A stretch of DNA of 8,459 bases. Origin: Candidatus Hodarchaeota archaeon (lineage in GTDB: Archaea > Asgardarchaeota > Heimdallarchaeia > Hodarchaeales > Hodarchaeaceae). Positions 1 to 6,534 of the stretch are shown here, in pieces. The notes below the pieces were generated by a model, which saw only the letters and a list, made by a program, of their open reading frames with translations, did not search any database and was not told the DNA's origin. The first letter of the stretch is position 1; every line of letters starts with the position of its first letter. The stretch is taken from contig JAEOSP010000154.1 in assembly GCA_016840305.1 (NCBI GenBank), forward strand, positions 1 through 8,459, given 5' to 3'. A program made the position numbers and the translations under genes.

Positions 1-1552
1 CTTCCACATTAATCAAACCACTTTCATAAATTGTAATCACGTTAAATGTATTTAACCTTTTAGAACGTATTTTTTTGCTTGAAAATGTCCCCGCATTGAC
101 AAAAAGAGTATTTTCCACCTGCATTGTTGTAGCAAAATGCTCAAGTCCTGATAATACTAAAGGCACATTACGACCAGTAAGAAAACTTATAACGTCACCA
201 GCGTCTTTAACAGCACGTTTGAAGTGACTCCGAGGTATAGGAAGAACTGAATGGTGCATCGCAACCAAGAATAACTTGTATTGACCAAAACAAGTAAATT
301 CTTGCTCAATCATATGCATTCGACTACGTCCCACACGACCAGATGGTTCACCACCAGTATTTATTCCTAAAATTCGCATTGAAGTATCTTCGAATATTGG
401 GTCGAGAGGCCCTATTTGTTGAACCCACATTTCACGTCCAAATGGCTGTAAATCTCGTGTTCCAGGCACAATTAAATATGAAATTCCTTGATCTCTTAAT
501 TCTCTTAGCTTCATTTTAGCAATTCCAAAATCTTCTGGATAAGAATCATTTGTTAAATCACCTGTATGAATGAGGACGTTCGGTTTTTCCCGAATCATCA
601 TCTTAATACCTAGATCATAGATTTTTGATAGAAATTCGTTTCCTGTGGTGAAGTGAGTATCAGAAAAGTGGCAAAGCTTGGAGTGGATCTTTTCTCCAGG
701 TGTTATGTATGTTGTCCTCTTTGATAACTCTCCTTTCCAAATTGGTGAGACCTCACTTGTTGTATCTAGGAATTGTGAATAAGTATCTACACCCACAAAT
801 TGGACATCTATTTCCTTATTCCTAATTTTTATATCAATAAATGTGTGACCAGCTCTTCCACGCGTTTTAAAACTACTAAAAGTACCTGAATTTATCAATA
901 ACGCATTTCTTTCCCCATTTGAAATCATAAATACATTTGGATAATGTCGATGTGCAGTTATCAATAGATCTACGCCTGCTTTCCAAATCACTCTAGATAT
1001 ATCCCCTGCATCTAAAATCATTGATCTCTCCCTTCCTGTCGACGGTATTGGTAATAGGTGGTGATGGAAACAAAGTACTTTAAGCACATCATCAGGAATT
1101 GTTTCTAATTCTGCTATTGCTTCAATTCCTCGATCACCAATTCTCCCTGTGTTTTCATCTGGTTCAGCAGAATCTAATCCCAAGATCACCATATTCCCGC
1201 CTGATTCCCTTGTATCTATTAGAAATTGCCTTTCATCATAGAATTCTTTCCATAGTTGATCCCCAATATTTCTCATATCATGGTTACCTGGAATGGTATG
1301 GATTACATGATTAGGAAATGAGTTGGTTAGCACTGCTTTCGAAAATACAAAGTCTTCATAAGTTCCTGAATCGGTTATATCGCCTAAATGTAATAATTTG
1401 GCGTTTGGATTCTCTTTTAACCTTTCGTTGATTAATTTCGCTCCCATCTCGAACGATTGTCGATGAAATAGACCAGTAAATTTACTTATGTGCGTATCAG
1501 AAAAAATTAGCAATTGCTCTCCCGTAAATCCTTTTTTTTTCTTCTTGGGCAT
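1..1552 (-). CDS. Tandem calcineurin-like metallophosphoesterase, C-terminus beyond window edge
   Basis: The minus frame is open from the ATG at 1552 to the left edge without a stop, giving at least 517 residues. Two homologous metallophosphoesterase domains are visible. Domain 1 (about 14-258) has the full metal-ligand set: D19-x-H21, G57-D58, G89-N90-H91-D92, H163-H165 and A-H201-R-H203. Domain 2 (about 292-517) repeats the layout with D298-x-H300, G331-D332 and H433-H434, but reads GTRD (364-367) for GNHD and GLEH (469-472) for GHxH. Both share LPIP, DAGD and GTFSS blocks, so they arose by duplication. No signal peptide is seen and the N-terminus is lysine-rich, so it is probably cytoplasmic. 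The family hydrolyses phosphomonoesters or phosphodiesters (cyclic nucleotides, nucleic acids, protein phosphates); the substrate cannot be told. Domain 1 is likely catalytic and domain 2 structural or regulatory (inference). It is divergent from the RecJ-like gene. Confidence 0.9.
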   Translation of the reverse strand, partial: MPKKKKKGFTGEQLLIFSDTHISKFTGLFHRQSFEMGAKLINERLKENPNAKLLHLGDITDSGTYEDFVFSKAVLTNSFPNHVIHTIPGNHDMRNIGDQLWKEFYDERQFLIDTRESGGNMVILGLDSAEPDENTGRIGDRGIEAIAELETIPDDVLKVLCFHHHLLPIPSTGRERSMILDAGDISRVIWKAGVDLLITAHRHYPNVFMISNGERNALLINSGTFSSFKTRGRAGHTFIDIKIRNKEIDVQFVGVDTYSQFLDTTSEVSPIWKGELSKRTTYITPGEKIHSKLCHFSDTHFTTGNEFLSKIYDLGIKMMIREKPNVLIHTGDLTNDSYPEDFGIAKMKLRELRDQGISYLIVPGTRDLQPFGREMWVQQIGPLDPIFEDTSMRILGINTGGEPSGRVGRSRMHMIEQEFTCFGQYKLFLVAMHHSVLPIPRSHFKRAVKDAGDVISFLTGRNVPLVLSGLEHFATTMQVENTLFVNAGTFSSKKIRSKRLNTFNVITIYESGLINVE

Positions 1553-1560
1553 TTTTAATT

Positions 1561-1567
1561 CTTCCTT
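1561..1567 (-). promoter_or_regulatory. Ribosome-binding site of the metallophosphoesterase gene
   Basis: On the minus strand AAGGAAG lies 8 nt before the ATG at 1552. It is a good match to an archaeal Shine-Dalgarno sequence and supports this ATG as the start. Confidence 0.6.
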
Positions 1568-1640
1568 GGGGGAATTATTATATATTTCATCGTTCTTTCA
1601 GATTTAAGAACATTCAGAACTTCTTTTCTTTATCCTTTGA

Positions 1641-1650
1641 ATATAAAAAT
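1641..1650 (-). promoter_or_regulatory. Candidate TATA box for the metallophosphoesterase gene
   Basis: The minus strand reads ATTTTTATAT. Initiation about 25-30 nt downstream would leave a leader of roughly 65 nt that includes the AAGGAAG ribosome-binding site. A second TATA-like stretch at 1575-1587 is too close to the start codon to leave that site in the transcript. Such boxes are common by chance in AT-rich DNA. Confidence 0.3.
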
Positions 1651-1663
1651 TAGACCTAATAAA

Positions 1664-1671
1664 TTATAAAT
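1664..1671 (+). promoter_or_regulatory. Candidate TATA box for the RecJ-like gene
   Basis: TTATAAAT is a good archaeal TATA-box match. It lies about 76 nt before the ATG at 1747, leaving a leader of about 50 nt containing the GGGAGAG site. A weaker alternative is AGTATTAAAG at 1696-1705. Confidence 0.35.
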
Positions 1672-1733
1672 GCTCGCTTTTTAATGATGAGCACTAGTAT
1701 TAAAGCACACTGGTTAATCTTCCACCTTTAATA

Positions 1734-1740
1734 GGGAGAG
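1734..1740 (+). promoter_or_regulatory. Ribosome-binding site of the RecJ-like gene
   Basis: GGGAGAG lies 6 nt before the ATG at 1747 and supports that start, which also keeps the first CxxC of the zinc finger. Confidence 0.6.
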
Positions 1741-1746
1741 AAACGT

Positions 1747-3870
1747 ATGTCATCACAAAAATGCCCTCAATGTAAAGGAAAAGGGAAAACCTCTGTTAAA
1801 AAAACAATAAAATGTCCTAAATGCCATGGAATGGGATCTACAAAGATGGTTATTGGGGGTGGAAAACCTACCGCAAAGGATGTATGTTCAAAATGCAAAG
1901 GGAAGGGGAAAATTGTAACGACAGATGAAAAACCTTGCTCTAGTTGCTCTGGAACAGGTATTTATGAAAAAAGATGCCTAATTTGTAGTAAAATTTTGAC
2001 CCAAGACAGCAAGGAGATTTGTGAAGATTGTGGGAAAGAAACATCAATAATTCAATTAATTTCACCTGTATCAAGGCAGATGGTAGAGTTTAAGAAAATA
2101 TATCTTGCAAAAGTTGTTAGTATCGTAGATTTCGGTTATTTTGTCGAGTTAGCACCGAAAATAGAAGGTTTAATCCGCAATAAACGATTTTCAGGAGAAG
2201 TTGAGGATCAAATAATTGTAAAATTAATAAACAAAAAAGGAGACAAATTGGAATTCGAACAGGTTCTTGTTTCAGATTACTCTCATTTTCCAATAAAAAG
2301 AATTCATGATTCTCTACCATTACAAAAAGTTAAGGATAAACGTGAAATAGGCGCATTTATATCTTTTCTTGCTCAAGTTCAAAACATTCGACAAATCCCC
2401 AAAGGACCAAAAATATTTACTCTCTTAGACGAAACTGGTTTAATTGAGGCCGCTGCATTTCGTTTAGACTTTCTTGAAGATATCTCGATTGGTGATGTTG
2501 TGGAAGTAGCTGGTCAATATACTATTCATAGAGGAACAGAACAGATCGAGATATCTAATTTATTTAAAGTAGATCAAGCGTATTCAAATGCCTTCAATAA
2601 TAAGATGGAGAAATTTCTTGATAAAAAAAGTGAGCCACCACTAGTAGAGTTCTTAGTAAAGTCTGATATTTTGAACCTGTTGGAACCTAAGTTTATTGCT
2701 ATCGCAAAACGATTACGTCGAGCTTTACTTGAATATCAGCCAATAATAATTCGCCATCATGGAGACTGCGATGGGATAATTGCGGGAATCTCTTTAGAAT
2801 TATCTCTCAGGCATTTATGGATAGAAACTTTTGAACAGGCTGATGAAGATAAAATTAGACATCTTATCAAGAGAACAGTTAACAAACCACCTTTTTATGA
2901 CCCAATTGATTCTGTTAGAGACGTTAATTTTGCCCTTGAAGATCTGGATAGGTTTGGGGATAAACTTCCTATCGTGATTATGCTTGATACGGGGAGTAGC
3001 GAAGAGAGCTTATTTTCTTATAATTTATTAAATACATACGATATTGAAGTAATGGTAGTTGATCATCATTTCCCTTCTACAATCATTCAAGAGATAATTG
3101 GTAACCATTTGAATGTTTACCATGCAGGTGGTGATTATAATATCTGTGCTGGTATGTTAGGGGTCGAACTTGCTCGTCGTGTTAATCCCAAAATAACCGA
3201 TGAGATATTACATTTGCCAGCAATAGCTGGTTTCGGAGACAGAGTCGAAGGAATCGAATTGGATCAATATCTAGACCTTGCAAAGGAGAAGAATTATTCT
3301 GAATCTTATCTTATAGATATAGCCATTGCAGTGGATTATCAAGCTTACTTCCTGAAATTTTCTCCGGGAAGATTACTGTTGTCAGATCTTTTAGGGATAA
3401 CAGGGAATGCTGAGAAACAACTATCTTTTGTGAGCTTACTTGCAACTGAAGCTCGAGACCTTCTACAAAAACAACTTCTAATTTCTCTTGAATACTGCCA
3501 AGAAGAAATACTTCCCAATGGTTTGCGCTTAGTAATTTTAGATGTCGAGAAGTATACAAGTCGCTTTGATTGGCCTCCACCTGGGAAAATCACGGGCAGT
3601 CTTTTTGATCACTTAGGTAAGGCAAATCAGTCTCCATTGGTAACTATAGGTCTAGGCCCTGATTTTGCAATTTTTAGATCTAAAAAAGTCAAATTAGATT
3701 TCCCTAACCTTGTTAAGACACTTGCAAATAAGTTACCTCATGCTAATATTGAAGGAGGAGGACATGAGATTGTCGGAAGCTTAAAATTTATTACTGGTGC
3801 TAGAGAAGAGTTTCTAGAGTTAATTCAAGAATTATTAACAATGATAACCGTGTTTCAAAGGGAGGGGTAA
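1747..3870 (+). CDS. Archaeal RecJ-like DHH-family nuclease with DnaJ-type zinc finger, S1 and OB domains
   Basis: This 707-residue protein matches the archaea-specific RecJ-like class (COG1107). In order: four CxxCxGxG repeats (C6, C23, C47, C64) form a DnaJ-type zinc finger; C77/C80 and C92/C95 form a further zinc ribbon; an S1-like RNA/DNA-binding domain spans about 117-182 (FGYFVEL); an OB-fold spans about 202-280; the DHH phosphoesterase domain starts near 333. Its catalytic motifs are intact: H338-G-D340-C-D342-G, D414-T-G, D439-H440-H441 and D498. The C-terminal DHHA1-like part has G670-G-G-H673-E. It is predicted to be a metal-dependent 5'-3' exonuclease on single-stranded DNA or RNA, by analogy with archaeal RecJ homologues; polarity and substrate are inferred. 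It is probably monocistronic: 80 nt separate it from the next gene, which has its own ribosome-binding site. Confidence 0.93.
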   Translation: MSSQKCPQCKGKGKTSVKKTIKCPKCHGMGSTKMVIGGGKPTAKDVCSKCKGKGKIVTTDEKPCSSCSGTGIYEKRCLICSKILTQDSKEICEDCGKETSIIQLISPVSRQMVEFKKIYLAKVVSIVDFGYFVELAPKIEGLIRNKRFSGEVEDQIIVKLINKKGDKLEFEQVLVSDYSHFPIKRIHDSLPLQKVKDKREIGAFISFLAQVQNIRQIPKGPKIFTLLDETGLIEAAAFRLDFLEDISIGDVVEVAGQYTIHRGTEQIEISNLFKVDQAYSNAFNNKMEKFLDKKSEPPLVEFLVKSDILNLLEPKFIAIAKRLRRALLEYQPIIIRHHGDCDGIIAGISLELSLRHLWIETFEQADEDKIRHLIKRTVNKPPFYDPIDSVRDVNFALEDLDRFGDKLPIVIMLDTGSSEESLFSYNLLNTYDIEVMVVDHHFPSTIIQEIIGNHLNVYHAGGDYNICAGMLGVELARRVNPKITDEILHLPAIAGFGDRVEGIELDQYLDLAKEKNYSESYLIDIAIAVDYQAYFLKFSPGRLLLSDLLGITGNAEKQLSFVSLLATEARDLLQKQLLISLEYCQEEILPNGLRLVILDVEKYTSRFDWPPPGKITGSLFDHLGKANQSPLVTIGLGPDFAIFRSKKVKLDFPNLVKTLANKLPHANIEGGGHEIVGSLKFITGAREEFLELIQELLTMITVFQREG

Positions 3871-3933
3871 GTTTTTGAAGACAAACAATTTAAGTACTCA
3901 GTTTAAACTTTTTTAAATAGAATTGTAGAATAA

Positions 3934-3943
3934 AAGGAAGGAG
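3934..3943 (+). promoter_or_regulatory. Strong ribosome-binding site that decides a TTG start
   Basis: AAGGAAGGAG ends 7 nt before TTG at 3951, ideal spacing. An in-frame TAA at 3948-3950 excludes any earlier start. The first in-frame ATG (3966) would be 22 nt away, so TTG is preferred. Confidence 0.65.
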
Positions 3944-3950
3944 AGTATAA

Positions 3951-4547
3951 TTGGATCTTCAAATCATGAGGTATAAGATAGAATTTGAAGATAAATGGTT
4001 AGAATGTTTAAAAGATTCTTTCTATGATTCTTTGTATTTTGATTCGATAGTAAAGATTAAACCACGATATGAAAACTATTCTGTTGAATTAGTCGCTTTT
4101 ATTAGTGATGAACTTGTAGGCTTGCTTGATATCGAAATTATTTCTCCAGATGAGCAAATCTGTAGTTCAAAGGAAAATTTCTGTGGTCAAATCGCTCTTG
4201 TTGCAGTAATACCTGATAAACGTCGATTGAAGATTGGAACAAAGCTATTGGAATCTGCTATTCAAATTTTGGTAAAAGAAACAACGATAAAGGAGTTAGA
4301 AATCTTATTTCGAGAAGATGGTGTAACTAGTTCTTGGTTAACGTCTTTAAATTTTGAAAAATGCGCCCAATATTACGAAGTATCCTTGGTAAGTGATTTC
4401 TTCGCCAAATATGAAATCAATCTTCCTTTCGGTCTAATCCCGAATAGATTTGATGCTTTCATAGAAAAAGAGTTTTTTGAGCTCATCACCAATGAACATG
4501 CCCCAGAACAAACATATCCTATATCGATATTTCAAAAGGGTTTATAG
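3951..4547 (+). CDS. GNAT-family N-acetyltransferase
   Basis: This 198-residue protein has the GNAT core. A strand pair near 46-62 (VELVAFISDELVGLLDIEI) precedes the acetyl-CoA-binding motif A at about 80-110, where IALVAVIPDKRRLKIGTKLL gives beta4, the pyrophosphate loop and the start of alpha3. The loop reads R-x-x-x-I-G-T, a loosened form of the usual Q/RxxGxG/A. A later strand ELEILFRED and a SLNFEKCAQYYEV segment fit the C-terminal GNAT half. About 48 residues beyond the core (151-198) resemble nothing I recognise. It would transfer an acetyl group from acetyl-CoA to an unknown amine (protein N-terminus, lysine or small molecule). It starts at TTG, or less likely ATG at 3966. Its stop codon abuts the stop of the convergent methyltransferase. 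Confidence 0.8.
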   Translation: MDLQIMRYKIEFEDKWLECLKDSFYDSLYFDSIVKIKPRYENYSVELVAFISDELVGLLDIEIISPDEQICSSKENFCGQIALVAVIPDKRRLKIGTKLLESAIQILVKETTIKELEILFREDGVTSSWLTSLNFEKCAQYYEVSLVSDFFAKYEINLPFGLIPNRFDAFIEKEFFELITNEHAPEQTYPISIFQKGL

Positions 4548-5906
4548 TTATCGTTCCTTCCTAAAGATTAAACAAAATTGATGGCAGCGATTCCCAACCC
4601 ATGCATTATTCACTCCCAATGCTAGTAGTCTTTTATCATCCTGTAACCAAATTTTTTCATCTTTCAAAGTCCATGTATCCATAAGAGAAGTAGCAGTATC
4701 ATACGCTAACGGGTAAAGTCGACCAGAAGTAAAAATATTATTTGTAATGACCACCATGTAGCTATTCGGTTTCATCAGATGATAAATTTGGTCAAACACC
4801 ATTTTTTGTTGTTTTATAAATTCTTCATAATTTTTGACATTACCAAGATCGTCTGGATTAACATTACTGTATTTAGTATCCAAACCCTTCGTTTTTCGAT
4901 CCTTTTGTCTTATTTCATTACGATCCAATTGACTCCAATAAGGAGGGGAAGTGATAACAAAATCAATTTTTGGAAATTCATTCTTCTGCCATAAATCTGA
5001 GATTTTCAGACTGTTTCCATGAACTACCATCCAATAACTCTCCAGATTTGTGTTGTACATTGGAGAATAACCTGGTATTACCGTTTTATTTAATCTATCA
5101 CTACTTATTTTCACATATTTCTCCGCTAGCTCAATACCTATTGCGTTTCTGTTACTTTGTTTTGCTGCAATTATAGTGCTCCCACTACCCAAGAAAGGAT
5201 CTACAACCAAATCTCCTGGCTTTGTAAAAAAGGTTATAAACATTCGTACAATTTTTTCTGGAAACTTTGCAGGATGTAAGACCTCATTATCCTTGCGTCG
5301 TGGTGGTTTCAATATCTTCCACGATTTGGTGACTTTTATCCATTCCCTTCCTGTTAGTAGATTTAGTTTGTTTCTTCGACTTCGTTTTCCAAAAGGCACT
5401 GTTTTTCTCCCTCCCCTCAAAACCAAATTTTTTTGTTTCCCAGAATTTTCCCGCTTATTTAGAAGCTTTTGGTCTTCCATTTTATAAACGTGAAAAGAAG
5501 GATCAGTATCTGAAGTATTTTCCACTATTTGAATTAATCTAACTTCAAGGTCTTGATTGAATTCTATGGATAAATTTGATTTAATGACCTTTGAGATTGT
5601 AGAAATTCTTCTAAAGGTTTGAAATTCAATTTCACTTTTAGATAGTGGAATAAATACGATTGGAGTCTCAAGATCTAAATAATAGATTATCACATCATTT
5701 TTCTTCAGTTTCGCAGTAATTTGATAGCATTCAAGGTTGTATTCATTGATTAAAGAAAAAAAAGAACGATAAAGAGCCTTGGGTGGACTTAGTATTAGTT
5801 CAGAAAGGAACTGTATATTGACTAACGAATGGGGTTTGAGAATGAACTGAAAATAGTCCCAAACCTTACTTTCATTAACTTCTTGGTTAGTAACATAAGA
5901 ATTCAT
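4548..5906 (-). CDS. Orphan DNA methyltransferase (N4-cytosine/N6-adenine type)
   Basis: This 452-residue protein is an S-adenosylmethionine-dependent DNA amino-methyltransferase. The block LTGREWIKVTKSW (184-196) and LHPAKFPEKIV (210-220) lead into the AdoMet-binding motif I, DPFLGSGST (236-244), followed by an acidic end of strand 2 in GIEL (257-260). The catalytic motif IV is TSPPYW (319-324). SPPY is common in N4-cytosine enzymes but also occurs in N6-adenine ones, so the base is uncertain. Motif I precedes motif IV, unlike the classical beta class although the flanking blocks resemble that class. Residues 1-160 carry no motif I can name and might help target recognition (inference). No restriction endonuclease gene adjoins it, so it is an orphan within this window. 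AAAGGAAG lies 12 nt before the ATG. Confidence 0.92.
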   Translation of the reverse strand: MNSYVTNQEVNESKVWDYFQFILKPHSLVNIQFLSELILSPPKALYRSFFSLINEYNLECYQITAKLKKNDVIIYYLDLETPIVFIPLSKSEIEFQTFRRISTISKVIKSNLSIEFNQDLEVRLIQIVENTSDTDPSFHVYKMEDQKLLNKRENSGKQKNLVLRGGRKTVPFGKRSRRNKLNLLTGREWIKVTKSWKILKPPRRKDNEVLHPAKFPEKIVRMFITFFTKPGDLVVDPFLGSGSTIIAAKQSNRNAIGIELAEKYVKISSDRLNKTVIPGYSPMYNTNLESYWMVVHGNSLKISDLWQKNEFPKIDFVITSPPYWSQLDRNEIRQKDRKTKGLDTKYSNVNPDDLGNVKNYEEFIKQQKMVFDQIYHLMKPNSYMVVITNNIFTSGRLYPLAYDTATSLMDTWTLKDEKIWLQDDKRLLALGVNNAWVGNRCHQFCLIFRKER

Positions 5907-5918
5907 GTGTTTTGATAG

Positions 5919-5926
5919 CTTCCTTT
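5919..5926 (-). promoter_or_regulatory. Ribosome-binding site of the methyltransferase gene
   Basis: The minus strand carries AAAGGAAG 12 nt before the ATG at 5906. The spacing is slightly long but the match is good. Confidence 0.5.
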
Positions 5927-6014
5927 GAGTCCTGAGCTAGAAGGTTCCCGAATTGTATTCCCAATGGAGAAACTTAAAAAATGTATTAAGAAAGATGAAG
6001 AGTGCTTAAAATTA

Positions 6015-6038
6015 TCTCTTCTATAAAAATAGAAGAGG
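6015..6038. repeat. Perfect 9-bp inverted repeat before the PspC-like gene
   Basis: CTCTTCTAT (6016-6024) and ATAGAAGAG (6029-6037) are exact reverse complements around an AAAA loop, and T6015/G6038 could add a wobble pair in RNA. The right arm overlaps the GGAG ribosome-binding site at 6037-6040, and the centre overlaps a TATA-like core. It could be a protein-binding dyad on DNA or an RNA hairpin masking the ribosome-binding site. Confidence 0.65.
6022..6030 (+). promoter_or_regulatory. Candidate TATA box within the dyad
   Basis: TATAAAAAT matches an archaeal TATA box. Its distance to the ATG at 6049 (about 27 nt) would place initiation at or next to the start codon, giving a leaderless transcript without the GGAG site. 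It may therefore be only the loop of the dyad. Confidence 0.4.
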
Positions 6039-6040
6039 AG
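6037..6040 (+). promoter_or_regulatory. Ribosome-binding site of the PspC-like gene
   Basis: GGAG, within AGAAGAGGAG, lies 8 nt before the ATG at 6049. Its first base is part of the inverted-repeat stem. Confidence 0.5.
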
Positions 6041-6048
6041 TTGTTTAA

Positions 6049-6408
6049 ATGACAAATTATTGCAATAACTGTGGTGAACCAATCAATCCTGATGACTCCT
6101 TTTGTAATAACTGTGGAGCGGAGATACGTGGGTCATACAAAGGAGAAACACAGAGAAGTTATCCTCCCCGTCAATTTACTACTCAACCAAAACTATATCG
6201 AAGCGTAGATGATCGATGGGTTGCAGGTGTATGTGGAGGTTTGGGAAAACATTTTAATATAGACCCTATTCTAATAAGAATCGCTTTTATCATTGCTATA
6301 ATGTCTGGGATTGGGCTAGTAGTATACATAGTGTTGGCCATCTTCGTTGAAGAGGAACCGACAAGTTTAGAATTTTCCCCTACTAATAGTGGAAAACCAA
6401 GATACTGA
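6049..6408 (+). CDS. Zinc-ribbon PspC-domain membrane protein
   Basis: This 119-residue protein starts with a short zinc ribbon, C5-N-N-C8 and C19-N-N-C22, each pair followed by glycine. A polar linker rich in proline, glutamine and arginine (about 28-48) follows. Then comes a PspC domain, RSVDDRWVAGVCGGLGKHF (51-69) with NIDPILIRIAF, which carries one hydrophobic membrane segment at about 74-100 and ends in an acidic EEEP. In bacteria PspC domains act in the phage-shock membrane-stress response; archaeal roles are unknown, so a role in membrane stress or partner docking is inference. The short hydrophilic tail (101-119) has no motif. It has its own ribosome-binding site and starts divergently from the methyltransferase. 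Confidence 0.88.
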   Translation: MTNYCNNCGEPINPDDSFCNNCGAEIRGSYKGETQRSYPPRQFTTQPKLYRSVDDRWVAGVCGGLGKHFNIDPILIRIAFIIAIMSGIGLVVYIVLAIFVEEEPTSLEFSPTNSGKPRY

Positions 6409-6516
6409 AAGACGTTGGAATGAATCGGAAGGGATTATTCGCTTCATACTGATTCTCGTAAAAGCTTATTTTTGTTCACAATCAGTTTAAACTTGTACTA
6501 TCCAAATATTGATTTT

Positions 6517-6522
6517 AAAGGA
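6517..6522 (+). promoter_or_regulatory. Ribosome-binding site deciding the start of the small RHH-like gene
   Basis: AAAGGA lies 12 nt before the ATG at 6535. A longer reading from TTG at 6472 has no comparable site and adds 21 residues that do not fit the fold, so 6535 is preferred. Confidence 0.45.
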
Positions 6523-6534
6523 TTTGATAGTACT

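Larger units (their letters stand above)
1553..1746. promoter_or_regulatory. Divergent intergenic promoter region
   Basis: This 194-nt AT-rich spacer separates the phosphoesterase (minus) from the RecJ-like gene (plus) and must hold promoters for both. It has no ORF worth calling. It contains several TATA-like stretches on both strands; the best candidates are listed separately. Confidence 0.6.

Noticed and set aside
1099..1314. Plus-strand open frame of 71 codons
   Set aside because: It lies wholly within the phosphoesterase coding region on the other strand, which shows clear family motifs in its own frame.
1..1552. Mre11-like nuclease partner of Rad50
   Set aside because: The tandem duplicated domains and absence of a Rad50 gene do not fit Mre11; the motifs are those of generic calcineurin-like phosphoesterases.
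5176..5487. Plus-strand open frame of 103 codons
   Set aside because: It is antisense to the methyltransferase motif I region, with no ribosome-binding site or recognisable product; the other overlapping frames at 4779-5176 and 2117-3593 are rejected for the same reason.
4548..5906. Restriction-modification or defence island
   Set aside because: No endonuclease, helicase, integrase, tRNA or att-like repeat accompanies the methyltransferase, and base composition looks like its neighbours.
5964..6026. 20-codon plus-strand frame before the PspC gene
   Set aside because: It has no ribosome-binding site, its lysine-rich product is typical of AT-rich DNA, and it ends inside the inverted repeat.
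6472..6534. N-terminal extension of the RHH-like gene from TTG 6472
   Set aside because: No ribosome-binding site precedes it, and the 21 extra residues sit before the natural strand-helix-helix start at ATG 6535.
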